This document shows, piece after piece, positions 41,884 through 50,016 of a DNA stretch of 64,000 bases. The stretch is from G965212025 sp965215765 (GTDB lineage: Bacteria; Pseudomonadota; Gammaproteobacteria; Poriferisulfidales; Oxydemutatoraceae), in the NCBI GenBank assembly GCA_965215765.1, contig OZ244118.1:2542001-2606000 (forward strand). Reading direction: 5' to 3'. Below the pieces are notes generated by a model that worked only from the letters and a program-made list of their open reading frames with translations, was not told where the DNA came from and searched no databases. The position numbers and the translations under genes are program-made. Positions within the stretch are counted from its first letter, which is position 1. Each line of letters opens with the position of its first letter.

Positions 41884-42177
41884 ATTATTATGAGAGGATG
41901 CCGACCTCATCCGATCGGGAAACCCCGAAACCAGCATCGTGGTGTGCAGTCTTATTTGTTGGCTTTTTGGTCTCCAGGGGAGTGAATCAGTGACAATAGT
42001 CGACTCCGCAATCCCACTGAGTGTCCCGTTCAGGGGCACTGATTCGATGGCGAAGTCTGTTACAGTGCCGATATCAGGATCGGTCTGGGGAAATCGGAAT
42101 GCCCGCCCGGGAAAGGAGCGCGAACTTTTGACTGGGCTTTCAGGTTTGCTACGCCTTGTATTCAGGAAGAATTTTCT
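41884..42177. other. Spacer between promoter D and tyrS
   Basis: Up to about 42005 the sequence matches the spacers upstream of promoters A-C, so this is the right edge of the amplified giant-gene unit. No GxxExxY remnant is present here. From about 42006 onward it is tyrS upstream DNA, part of which recurs at 45540-45770. A possible extended -10 (TG, 1 nt, TACAGT, 42058-42066) is kept in that second copy; no convincing -35 is seen. Confidence 0.5.
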
Positions 42178-42270
42178 ATGGAGCATGCAGTGATGCCACA
42201 GGGCAAGGTCGGGAATCTGTACCCGGCAACGAGCGAAACGATCCGCTACATCCTCGGCAATCGTAGCTGA
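42178..42270 (+). CDS. Possible 30-codon leader ORF before tyrS
   Basis: An ATG at 42178 with AGGAAG eight nucleotides upstream opens 30 codons ending in TGA at 42270, two bases before the tyrS GTG. The decayed second copy of this region (45670-45768) keeps the ATG, the AGGAAG and an open frame of similar length with no net frameshift, and its TGA overlaps the corresponding GTG. The spacing suggests translational coupling to tyrS. I recognise no protein family, and the frame may be chance. Confidence 0.35.
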   Translation: MEHAVMPQGKVGNLYPATSETIRYILGNRS

Positions 42271-42272
42271 CC

Positions 42273-43502
42273 GTGAGCCAGGATCATTCAACTCCGGAAA
42301 TACTGCGGGGAGTTGAGGCAGTCAGCCCGGAAAACGCACTACCTGGTTTGCTGGAAACATCTGTTCCCCTGCTCATAAAGGCAGGTTTTGATCCCACGGC
42401 TCCAGACCTGCATTTGGGACATACCGTGCTGATAAACAAGCTTCGCCAATTCCAGCTTCAAGGGCACGTCGTGCATTTTGTAGTAGGAGATTTCACGGCG
42501 AGCATTGGCGACCCAAGCGGACAGAAAACCTGCCGTCCATCGCTTGTTCCGGGAGAGATACGGGAAAACGCGCTCACATACCAGGAGCAGGCGTGCAAAA
42601 TCCTGGATCCGGAGAAAACCCGATTTTCCTTCAACTCGTCCTGGTTGGGCAAGCTAGGGGCAAAAGAGGTGGTGCAACTTGCGAGGCATAGCACCGTGGC
42701 GAGAATGCTGGAACGCAACGATTTCAGCAAACGATACGCAAGCGAAACCCCGATTGCCTTACACGAATTTCTGTACCCGCTGTTTCAGGCTTACGATTCA
42801 GTCGTGCTGAAAGCAAATGTTGAAGTTGGCGGTAGTGACCAGCTTTTTAATATGTTGCTGGGACGAAGCCTGCAAAGAGAATGGAATTTGCGCCCGCAAG
42901 TGGTTATGACCTTGCCATTATTGGTCGGGCTGGACGGGGAAAAGAAAATGTCCAAGTCTTTCGGGAATTCCATTCCCCTGGAAAGCACTCCCCAAGAAAT
43001 GTTTGGCAAGCTCATGTCTATCCCCGACACGCTGATGTGGAGCTACCTGGAGCTTTTGAGCTTCCGGGAGGAAAGCAGCATCGGAGCAATCAAAAAACAG
43101 GTCAGTGACGGACTGAATCCGATGGTCATTAAATATGATCTGGCAGAGGAAATCACCGCACGCTTTCACAGTGCATCAATGGCACTCGCCGCACGACATG
43201 AGTTCAATGCACGTTTCGCTGAAGGCAAACTACCGAAGGATGTCGAGTGTCGTGAGGTCACAATCCCGGATTCAAAAATTCCGCTGGTATTTTTGCTGAA
43301 AATGACCGGCTTGACTCGCTCAACTTCTGAAGCCGTCCGCGCTTTGCAACAAGGCGGGGTACGCATTGACGGTGAGCGCGTCAGCGACCAGCACCTGTGC
43401 ATCAAAGCCGGGAGCAGCAACCTTTTCCAAGTGGGGAAGCGGCGTTTTCTGCAGCTAAGGATCAAAACGGAGGAGGCGTCCCCACACTCAGGCGACACTT
43501 GA
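42273..43502 (+). CDS. tyrS: Tyrosyl-tRNA synthetase
   Basis: Cytoplasmic class I aminoacyl-tRNA synthetase that charges tRNA-Tyr with tyrosine. The 409-residue product has HLGH at 47-50 (HIGH signature), the VEVGGSDQ segment of the tyrosine pocket near 183-190, KMSKS at 225-229, and a C-terminal S4-like RNA-binding domain with the segment GGVRIDGERV. Length and motifs fit the TyrRS subgroup with HLGH. The start is GTG at 42273: it gives the expected N-terminus, and the frame's upstream neighbour stops two bases earlier. A decayed duplicate of the first 60 or so codons lies at 45765-45925. Downstream are two tRNA genes on the opposite strand. Confidence 0.95.
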   Translation: MSQDHSTPEILRGVEAVSPENALPGLLETSVPLLIKAGFDPTAPDLHLGHTVLINKLRQFQLQGHVVHFVVGDFTASIGDPSGQKTCRPSLVPGEIRENALTYQEQACKILDPEKTRFSFNSSWLGKLGAKEVVQLARHSTVARMLERNDFSKRYASETPIALHEFLYPLFQAYDSVVLKANVEVGGSDQLFNMLLGRSLQREWNLRPQVVMTLPLLVGLDGEKKMSKSFGNSIPLESTPQEMFGKLMSIPDTLMWSYLELLSFREESSIGAIKKQVSDGLNPMVIKYDLAEEITARFHSASMALAARHEFNARFAEGKLPKDVECREVTIPDSKIPLVFLLKMTGLTRSTSEAVRALQQGGVRIDGERVSDQHLCIKAGSSNLFQVGKRRFLQLRIKTEEASPHSGDT

Positions 43503-43617
43503 AGAATAAACAAGCTGGAGACAGAGGACGGAACGTTCTCTCGCCCGCACTGCCCCCCGCCGTCGCCCGCATTCATGCTGGCGCGTGCTTTTCCTGCACC
43601 TTGAGGGCGACGCGACG

Positions 43618-43691
43618 CGCCCCCGGCAGGATTTGAACCTGCGACTTCAGACTTAGGAGGTCTGCACTCTATCCGGCTGAGTTACAGGGGC
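43618..43691 (-). tRNA. tRNA-Arg (anticodon CCU)
   Basis: Cloverleaf read on the minus strand: acceptor GCCCCTG pairs with CGGGGGC, D-arm with GCCGGATAGAGT, anticodon loop CTCCTAA (anticodon CCT in DNA), T-arm GCAGG-TTCAAAT-CCTGC, discriminator G. CCA is not encoded. A TATACT box at 43708-43703 lies 12 nt upstream of the 5' end and is a plausible -10. Confidence 0.93.
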
Positions 43692-43873
43692 AAGCGGCTG
43701 GAAGTATAGCAAGACGGTCAGCCAGTTCACGCATACACCACCCGCCCGGAAACCCGGCCTTTCTGGAAACAGCAGGGGGTTTTCTCGCGCTCCAGGCATT
43801 GAACAGAACGTTCCCCGCCGCCAGCACCTTTATGAGCCAGGCACCGACCAAGAACCGTGAGAAATGAAAACCA

Positions 43874-43957
43874 TACCGAGGGTGGGACTTGAACCCACAC
43901 GGGTTTAACCCCACCGGATTTTGAGTCCGGCGCGTCTACCGATTTCGCCACCTCGGC
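43874..43957 (-). tRNA. tRNA-Leu (anticodon CAA)
   Basis: Minus strand: acceptor GCCGAGG pairs with CCTCGGT (G-U at the end), leucine-type D-arm GCGAAATCGGTAGACGC, anticodon stem-loop CCGGA-CTCAAAA-TCCGG giving anticodon CAA, a long variable arm, T-arm GTGGG-TTCAAGT-CCCAC, discriminator A. CCA is not encoded. A TACAAT box just upstream (near 43971-43966) is a possible -10. The 121-bp repeat array begins directly behind it. Confidence 0.93.
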
Positions 43958-43980
43958 GCACCGACATTGTAAGTCCATAT

Positions 43981-45535
43981 TCTGACAGAAAACCACGGAA
44001 ACAGAAAATCACCCGTGATGAACGCCGTGCAAAACGAAGCCACGGCACCCGCCGAGCAAGCTGGCATACCTGACATCCATTTTCGGAACGGACTGCCCCG
44101 TTCTGACAGAAAACCACGGGAACAGAAAATCACCCGCGATGAACGCCGTGCAAAACGAAGCCACGGCACCCGCCGGGCAAGCAGGCATACCTGAGATCCA
44201 TTTTCGGAACAGACTGCCCCGTTCTGACAGAAAACCACGGAAACAGAAAATCACCCGCGATGGACGCCGTGCAAAACGAAGCCACGGCACCCGCCGGGCA
44301 AGCTGGCGTATCTGAGATCCATTCTCGGAACGGACTGCCCCGTTCTGACAGAAAACCACGGAAACAGAAAATCACCCGCGATGAACGCCGTGCAAAACGA
44401 AGCCACAGCACCCGCCGGGCAAGCTGGCGTACCTGGCATCCATTTTCGAACCGGACTGCCCCGTTCTGACAGAAAATCACGGGAACAGAAAATCACGCGC
44501 GATGGACACCGTGCAAAACGAAATCACGGCACCCACCGGGCACACTGGCATACCTGACATCCATTTTCAGAACAGACTGCCCCGTTCTGACAGAAAACCA
44601 CGGAAACAGGAAATCACCCGCGATGAACGTCGTGCAAAACGAAGCCACAGCACCCGCCGGGCAAGCTGGCGTACCTGAGATCCATTTTCGGAACGGACCG
44701 CCCCGTTCTGACAGAAAACCACGGGAACAGAAAATCACGCGCGATGGACACCGTGCAAAACGAAGCCACGGCACCCGCCGGCAAGCTGGCGTACCTGAGA
44801 TCCATTCTCGGAACGGATCGCCCCGTTCTGACAGAAAACCACGGGAACAGAAAATCACCCGTGATGAACGCCGTGCAAAACGAAGCCACGGCACCCGCCG
44901 GCAAGCTGGCGTACCTGAGATCCATTTTCGGAACGAACTGCCCCGTTCTGACAGAAAACCACGGGAACAGAAAATCACCCGCGATGGACACCGTGCAAAA
45001 CGAAGCCACGGCACCCGCCGGCAAGCTGGCGTACCTGACATCCATTCTCGGAACGGACTGCCCCGTTCTGACAGAAAATCACCCGCGATGGACACCGTGC
45101 AAAACGAAGCCACGGCACCCACCGGGCAAGCTGGCATACCTGAGATCCATTTTCGGAACGGACTGCCCCGTTCTGACAGAAAACCACGGAAACAGAAAAT
45201 CACCCCCGATGGACGCCGTGCAAAACGAAGCCACGGCACCCGCTGGGCAAGGCACACGAACCTGAGATCCATTTTCGGAACGGACTGCCCCGTTCTGACA
45301 GAAAACCACGGGAACAGAAAATCACCCGCGATGAACGCCGTACAAAACGAAGCCGCGGCACCCGCCGACAAGCTGGCGTATCTGGCATCCATTCTCGGAA
45401 CAGACTGCCCCGTTCTGACAGAAAACCACGGAAACAGAAAATCACGCGCGATGAACGCCGTGCAAAACGAAATCACGGCGGCCGCCGGGCAAGCTGGCGT
45501 ATCTGACATCCATTCTCGGAACGGACTGCCCCTCG
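43981..45535. repeat. 13-copy tandem array of a ~121-bp repeat
   Basis: Units start (at TCTGACAG) at 43981, 44102, 44223, 44344, 44465, 44586, 44707, 44827, 44947, 45067, 45172, 45294 and 45414. Spacing is 120-122 bp except one shortened unit of 105 bp. Units differ by scattered substitutions and are contiguous without unique spacers. Each contains GCCGTG and CACGGC about 11 nt apart, able to form a hairpin. The unit length is not a multiple of three, so the long apparent frames in several phases are a consequence of the repeat and unlikely to be genes. The array starts in the upstream region of tRNA-Leu and ends next to the tyrS duplicate. Confidence 0.9.
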
Positions 45536-45539
45536 TCGT

Positions 45540-45925
45540 TCAGGTGAAGCCTGTTACAGTGCTGCATCGGGACTGGATTGGGGGAACTTGAATGCCCACC
45601 TGGACAAGGTACGCGAACCTTTGTCCGGGCTTTCCGGCTTGTCTCGCCATGTTTTAGGAAGAGCTTTCTATGAGGCATACAGTGATGTCGCGGTGCGGGT
45701 TCAGAGACCTGTACCTGACAGCGAAAGGCGCGATTTCTCGCACCCTCGGCAATCGTACCTGGCCGTGAGTCTGAATCGTTCAAGTCCGGGAATACTGCGG
45801 AGAATTGAAACGGTCAGCCCGGAAAACGCATTGCCCGCTTTGCCGGGAACTCCTGTCCCCCGCCCATGGAGGCAGACTTTGACCCTGCGACTACAAATCT
45901 ACGCTTGGGGCATAAGCTTTGTACG
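45540..45925 (+). pseudogene. Decayed duplicate of tyrS upstream region and 5' end
   Basis: The segment follows 42050-42420: the TGTTACAGTG element, AGGAAG plus ATG of the leader frame (45670), its TGA, the GTG (45765) and the codons for SPENALP of TyrRS are all recognisable. A one-base deletion about 35 codons into the tyrS part shifts the frame, and homology fades after the region of the HLGH motif. It is clearly older than the gap and pyk duplications, judging by the many substitutions. No functional product is expected beyond a possible leader peptide. Confidence 0.8.
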
Positions 45926-46022
45926 GCTGTTTCCGGAAACGCATTGCTAATTTGAAGATCAGCCAAATCCCTTGAAGCAACAGCATCACAAAAACCACCT
46001 CAGCACTTCGGCAGCGCCTGCA

Positions 46023-47267
46023 ATGACACGTGGCAAAATGTTTTCGTGGGCACTTTATGACTGGGCGAACTCCGCATTTGCGACAGTCGTTCTTGCCGGC
46101 CTGTTCCCGATTCTGTACCGGGACTATTGGGCAGCAGGACAGGCAGAAGAACAGATCACTTTTGAACTGGGGCTCGCAAACTCGCTGACCGGGGTGATCC
46201 TGTTGCTCTTGGGACCCTTGCTGGGAACGTTTGCGGATTACGGCAATCACACGAAAAAAATGCTGGGGGTGAGCGTGGGTATTGGCTCACTGCTCACCCT
46301 GTTGCTCGGTTGCGTGTATTTGCCTGGCGAAGCGTGGGTATTGGCACTTTTTGTGATCTCGACTTCCGCATTTTTGATTGGAAACATTTTTTATGACGCG
46401 CTGCTGATGGAAGTGAGTGACGTGAGCTCTCGCGAAAAGACTTCAGCATTCGGATACGCGCTGGGTTACCTGGGCGGCGGCATTCTTTTGTTGCTCGTGG
46501 TTTTGGCTGTCGTCTATTACCAGGAAATCGGGTTTGACAATCGCTTTGATGCCATGCTTTCCGGCTTTGTCCTGACCGGCATCTGGTGGCTCGTTTTCAG
46601 CCTCCCGTTGCTTTTCACGCAACTGGAACACCGCTCAAAGCCCCATTCCGAAACTGGCTGGCAACGGTTCAGAAACACCTTGTCCCTCATAAGAGGAAGG
46701 CCGGAGCTGGCTTGGTTTCTGGTGGCTTACTGGCTGTATATTGATGGAGTTGGAACCATTATTCGTATGGCGACAAACTACGGACAAGTACTGGGGTTTT
46801 CGGTTAATGACCTGATGTTGGCTCTGCTGATCGTGCAATTTGTCGGCTTCCCGGCAACCCTCGCTTATGGTTACTTCGCCGCACGCTTTGGTGGGAAGCA
46901 GGCGATATTGACTTCCATAATCGGCTACGTCTTCATTTGTGCAGGTGCCTCAGTTATGGAAAGCACTTTGCATTTCTACCTGCTGGCGGCCGGGATCGGA
47001 GTTTTTCAGGGGGTGATACAGGCACAAAGCCGCAGCCTGTTTTCCTGGCTCATACCTCCCGAGCGCAAGGCGCAACTATTTGGTGTGTACAACCTGGTCG
47101 GGAAATTCGCAACGACGATTGGCCCGTTTTTAATGGCCTACATCGGGCTTGTCAGCGGCAGTCCACGTTGGGGCATTTTTTCAATCTCTCTGCTGTTTAT
47201 TGCTGGTGGCCTGTTGCTGTTTTGGAAAGTCCCGGCCTCCATACTGCCCACGACCAGAAAAACTTAA
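46023..47267 (+). CDS. MFS transporter, UMF1/Atg22-like family
   Basis: Predicted inner-membrane protein of 414 residues with about twelve hydrophobic segments. The N-terminal sequence SWALYDWANSAFATVVLAG is a hallmark of the UMF1 (Atg22-like) branch of the major facilitator superfamily. The loop with FADYGNHTKK after helix 2 and the paired helices near FISTSAFLIGN fit the same family. Some bacterial members lie in amino-acid or peptide efflux contexts, but the substrate cannot be told from sequence. I place the start at the ATG at 46023, eight codons before the family core; a TTG at 45972 would add 17 residues, and neither has a strong ribosome site. The upstream 90 bp adjoin the decayed tyrS duplicate. 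No operon link to the following cluster (143 bp gap with its own promoter). Confidence 0.85.
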   Translation: MTRGKMFSWALYDWANSAFATVVLAGLFPILYRDYWAAGQAEEQITFELGLANSLTGVILLLLGPLLGTFADYGNHTKKMLGVSVGIGSLLTLLLGCVYLPGEAWVLALFVISTSAFLIGNIFYDALLMEVSDVSSREKTSAFGYALGYLGGGILLLLVVLAVVYYQEIGFDNRFDAMLSGFVLTGIWWLVFSLPLLFTQLEHRSKPHSETGWQRFRNTLSLIRGRPELAWFLVAYWLYIDGVGTIIRMATNYGQVLGFSVNDLMLALLIVQFVGFPATLAYGYFAARFGGKQAILTSIIGYVFICAGASVMESTLHFYLLAAGIGVFQGVIQAQSRSLFSWLIPPERKAQLFGVYNLVGKFATTIGPFLMAYIGLVSGSPRWGIFSISLLFIAGGLLLFWKVPASILPTTRKT

Positions 47268-47313
47268 GCATCTGTGCGGCAACTTCCGCCGACTTCAGTC
47301 GCAATTACATACC

Positions 47314-47367
47314 TTGACAAACCGGTTTTCAACATGAAAATATAGACATGTATTTTTGATACATCTT
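47314..47367 (+). promoter_or_regulatory. norS promoter with NsrR-like operator
   Basis: A perfect -35 (TTGACA, 47314-47319) precedes an A/T-rich -10 region around 47337-47345. Overlapping it, 47345-47355 and 47357-47367 form an inverted repeat of two 11-bp halves with a 1-bp spacer. Compared with the NsrR half-site AAGATGYATTT, each half matches 9 of 11 positions. An NsrR gene lies at the end of the same cluster. Inference: NsrR represses norSY until NO damages its Fe-S cluster. Confidence 0.6.
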
Positions 47368-47410
47368 TAAGAAACTCGTAATTTGCCTTTAATGGCGGGA
47401 GGGACGGAAC

Positions 47411-47944
47411 ATGCAAGAAATTGCCTGGTATCTGAGCCTTGTTTTGGTGTTTGGGATTTTTTTTGTTTTTCTGACCGTTTTTTTGCGCTCACGAAAACCC
47501 GTGAGCTACGAACGAGTGCAAAGCAAAGCCTTTTCCCTGCGACGACAACTCTTTTGGACACTGCTTGTCTTCGGGGTGCTCATAACCGCATTCAGCACTA
47601 CCGATTTGCCTTACTCTGCGGCTCATAGTAACGAAGCACCGCCACCGGTAGTGGTAGACGTAAAGGGCTACCAGTGGGCATGGGAACTAAGTCGCACGGA
47701 AGTGCCTGTGGATACGCCCGTCATATTTAATGTCTCAAGCGGTGACGTCAATCACGGGCTCGCCATTTACGATGAAAACTTGCGCATCCTCGGGCAAACC
47801 CAGGCAATGCCTGGCTACGTAAACAAGCTCAAAATGAGCTTTGACACCCCGGGCATCTATAAGCTGATGTGTCTGGAATATTGTGGGTTTGGACATCATT
47901 TCATGATTTCCGAACTCACCGTCAAAAAAACGCCGCAGGAGTAA
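47411..47944 (+). CDS. norS: Heme-copper NO reductase/oxidase subunit II, CuA protein (NorS-like)
   Basis: 177 residues with two N-terminal membrane helices (about 6-25 and 47-65) and a periplasmic cupredoxin domain. The CuA ligands are all present: H115, then C154, E156, C158, H162 and M165 in CLEYCGFGHHFM. The domain accepts electrons from a cytochrome c and passes them to the catalytic subunit. Small size and single-domain build are as in ba3-type oxidases and in sNOR. A GGGAGGGACGG ribosome site sits just before the ATG. It is followed three bases later by the subunit I gene. Identification as NorS rather than an oxidase subunit rests on subunit I and on gene order. Confidence 0.75.
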   Translation: MQEIAWYLSLVLVFGIFFVFLTVFLRSRKPVSYERVQSKAFSLRRQLFWTLLVFGVLITAFSTTDLPYSAAHSNEAPPPVVVDVKGYQWAWELSRTEVPVDTPVIFNVSSGDVNHGLAIYDENLRILGQTQAMPGYVNKLKMSFDTPGIYKLMCLEYCGFGHHFMISELTVKKTPQE

Positions 47945-47947
47945 GTC

Positions 47948-49402
47948 ATGACAGAATCAAACGCAATCGCCCCCACATTGTCTCCGTCTGCCCGCGGGGG
48001 CATCATGGCTTACCTCGGCATCAGTGCCGTTGTCCTTCTGTTGCTGATGTTATTCGGCTTGCTCATGCGCGTCGGACAAGCGCAGTGGCTTCAGGTTCCC
48101 CCTGACCTGTTTTACCAACTCATGACTGCGCACGGCGCGGGAATGGTTGGCATTTCAGGTCTCGCAGGCAGTGCCGTCTTATGGTACTTCCTGAACAAAC
48201 AAGTGAAGTTGCACGTCGGAATTCTCTGGATAAATCTGGCACTTTTTTTGCTTGGGGTTGTCCTGATTCTTGGCGGTATCTTTTTGGGTGGATTCGCCGG
48301 CGGCTGGACTTTCCTTTACCCGCTTCCCTCACACGGCATGGGGCTGTGGGGGGTAGCCGGAGCTGCCTCCTACATGCTTGGTTTGTTGAGTATCGGGGTA
48401 GGCTTTCTGCTTTTCTATCTTGACGCCGGACGCGCGATCATCAGCAGATACGGTTCTTTTTCCCGCTCCCTGGGCTGGCCGCAATTATTCTCCGGCCGAG
48501 ACCTGCAGACACCACCGCCGGCATCCGTAGTAGCTGGCACCATGGTCGTGATCGTGAACACGCTCGGCATTTTGGGCGGCGCGGTTATTTTGGTGCTGAT
48601 GTTGACGAATCTTTTCTTTCCGGCTTTCCCGCTTGACGCTTTGTTGGCAAAAAACCTGATTTATTTTTTTGGCCACGTGTTCATAAACGCCACAATTTAC
48701 CAGGCAGTCATTGCCGTGTACGAAATTCTTCCGAAGTACACCAACCGCCCGTGGAAAGTGAATCGAGTTTTTCTGGCCGCCTGGACGGCGTCGACGCTGA
48801 TGGTGGTTACGGTGTATCCCCATCACTTGCTTATGGACTTCGCCATGCCTGCCTGGGCACTGGTCGCCGGACAGGTGATTTCGTATATGAGTGGCTTCCC
48901 CATCCTGGTGGTGACTGCCTACGGAGCTCTCACGCTGGTGAGCCGGTCCGGCATTCGTTGGGATGTGACCTGCGGATTGCTGTTTCTTTCCATGTTCGGG
49001 TGGGCTGCTGGCGTGATCCCGTCGATTATTGATGCCACCATTTCTGTGAACCAGGTCATGCACAACACGATGTGGGTGCCCGGCCATTTTCATTTTTATT
49101 TGATCCTGGGTCTGGTCGCGATGCTTTTCGGCTTCATGTACTACTTCACTCAGCGAGACGGCACGAATTCCTCGCAACTGGATACAGCGGCTTTCTGGGC
49201 TTTCGCCGGTGGCGGGCTGGGCTTTGTCATGATGTTTCTCGCTGGCGGATATGAAGGTGTGCCGCGTCGGTGGGCTGTGCATTTCCCCGAATGGCTGGAA
49301 TTGGACAAAGCGGCTTCTTTGTTTGCGGCTCTGCTGGTGCTAGGCACCGTTGTGCTGGCGTTGCGCTTTCTTTTCAGCCTGAAGGAAGCAAGGGTTTCCT
49401 GA
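47948..49402 (+). CDS. norY: Heme-copper subunit I, sNOR-type nitric oxide reductase (NorY-like)
   Basis: 484 residues, about twelve membrane helices. Seen ligands: low-spin heme H62 (TAHG) and H382, high-spin heme H380 (GHFH), CuB H243 (GHVF) and H292/H293 (YPHHL). In oxygen reductases of the ba3 type the residue four after the CuB histidine is a tyrosine crosslinked to it; here it is N247. Loss of this tyrosine is a mark of heme-copper NO reductases, including the sNOR group first described from ammonia-oxidising bacteria as norSY-senC-orf1. Gene order here is the same, and nsrR follows. Inference: reduces NO to N2O at the membrane. Alternative: a divergent ba3 oxidase using another tyrosine. 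Confidence 0.75.
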   Translation: MTESNAIAPTLSPSARGGIMAYLGISAVVLLLLMLFGLLMRVGQAQWLQVPPDLFYQLMTAHGAGMVGISGLAGSAVLWYFLNKQVKLHVGILWINLALFLLGVVLILGGIFLGGFAGGWTFLYPLPSHGMGLWGVAGAASYMLGLLSIGVGFLLFYLDAGRAIISRYGSFSRSLGWPQLFSGRDLQTPPPASVVAGTMVVIVNTLGILGGAVILVLMLTNLFFPAFPLDALLAKNLIYFFGHVFINATIYQAVIAVYEILPKYTNRPWKVNRVFLAAWTASTLMVVTVYPHHLLMDFAMPAWALVAGQVISYMSGFPILVVTAYGALTLVSRSGIRWDVTCGLLFLSMFGWAAGVIPSIIDATISVNQVMHNTMWVPGHFHFYLILGLVAMLFGFMYYFTQRDGTNSSQLDTAAFWAFAGGGLGFVMMFLAGGYEGVPRRWAVHFPEWLELDKAASLFAALLVLGTVVLALRFLFSLKEARVS

Positions 49403-50016
49403 TCAATATTCGCAGCGCGATACTCAGCGTGGCCTTAGTGGTCGCGGGAAGTGGCGTTTTGGCACTCGCCACTGATCACTTTCGCGCTTGGACTTCTGAA
49501 GGGGCAAGACGTTTGGCCGTACTGGAATCTCCCGTAACCATGCCCAACCCAGCCACCTTTGACCAAGACGGGGAGCCGCATTTCCTTCTGGATTTCGACA
49601 AACGTTTTCTGGTTCTGGATTTCATATACACCCGTTGCGCCACTATCTGTCTGGATCTGGGCAGAACCATCAAAACCCTGCAAGAAGATTTTCGCGTTGC
49701 GGGCTTGCAAAAAGATGTGCAGTTTCTGAGCGTCGGCTTTGACTATACGCACGACACTTCTGAAGCACTGCGCGGGTATTTGCAACGCTATGCGGCCGAT
49801 ACAGTGAACTGGTCCGCTCTTCGTCTGGACTCCTTGCCAAAGCTGCAAAAGCTTCTGAAGAAGTCAGGGGTAGTGGTGCTGCCTGCCGCCGATGGAGGTT
49901 ATGTACACAATACGGCGATTTACTTGATAGACAGGGGTAGCCTGGTGGGTATTTTCGATTGGCAAGACCAGCAGGGATTGACGGAGGCTTTGTGGCAACG
50001 CAAAACCAGCAGTTGA
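49399..50016 (+). CDS. senC: SCO1/SenC copper chaperone
   Basis: Membrane-anchored thioredoxin-fold protein that supplies or reduces copper for the CuA/CuB sites of the neighbouring enzyme. One N-terminal helix is followed by the copper motif CATIC (CxxxC) after FIYTR, and the conserved His in YVHNTAIYLID near the C-terminus. No ATG start fits: an in-frame CTG at 49399 overlaps the norY stop (CTGA), with AGGAAG upstream; this start is my choice and is uncertain. The last 15 codons (GLTEALWQRKTSS and stop) are the first unit of the 19-copy array that follows, so the natural C-terminus is preserved there. Third gene of the nor operon. Confidence 0.8.
   Translation: MINIRSAILSVALVVAGSGVLALATDHFRAWTSEGARRLAVLESPVTMPNPATFDQDGEPHFLLDFDKRFLVLDFIYTRCATICLDLGRTIKTLQEDFRVAGLQKDVQFLSVGFDYTHDTSEALRGYLQRYAADTVNWSALRLDSLPKLQKLLKKSGVVVLPAADGGYVHNTAIYLIDRGSLVGIFDWQDQQGLTEALWQRKTSS

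Noticed and set aside
42006..42272. T-box or riboswitch before tyrS
   Set aside because: No specifier stem, T-box sequence or terminator visible; T-boxes are not expected in these proteobacteria.
44493..45509. 338-codon minus-strand frame in the 121-bp array
   Set aside because: Frames change with unit length and give low-complexity repeats of the same peptide; no ribosome site or family match.
43981..45535. CRISPR array
   Set aside because: Units are 105-122 bp, contiguous and without unique spacers; no cas genes are in the window. The same applies to the arrays at 49971 and 58900.
48485..49282. 265-codon minus-strand frame
   Set aside because: Antisense of norY, which has all heme and copper ligands.
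47411..49402. Plain ba3-type cytochrome c oxidase coxBA
   Set aside because: CuA and heme/CuB ligands would fit, but the missing crosslink tyrosine, gene order and NsrR context favour sNOR; kept as the alternative.
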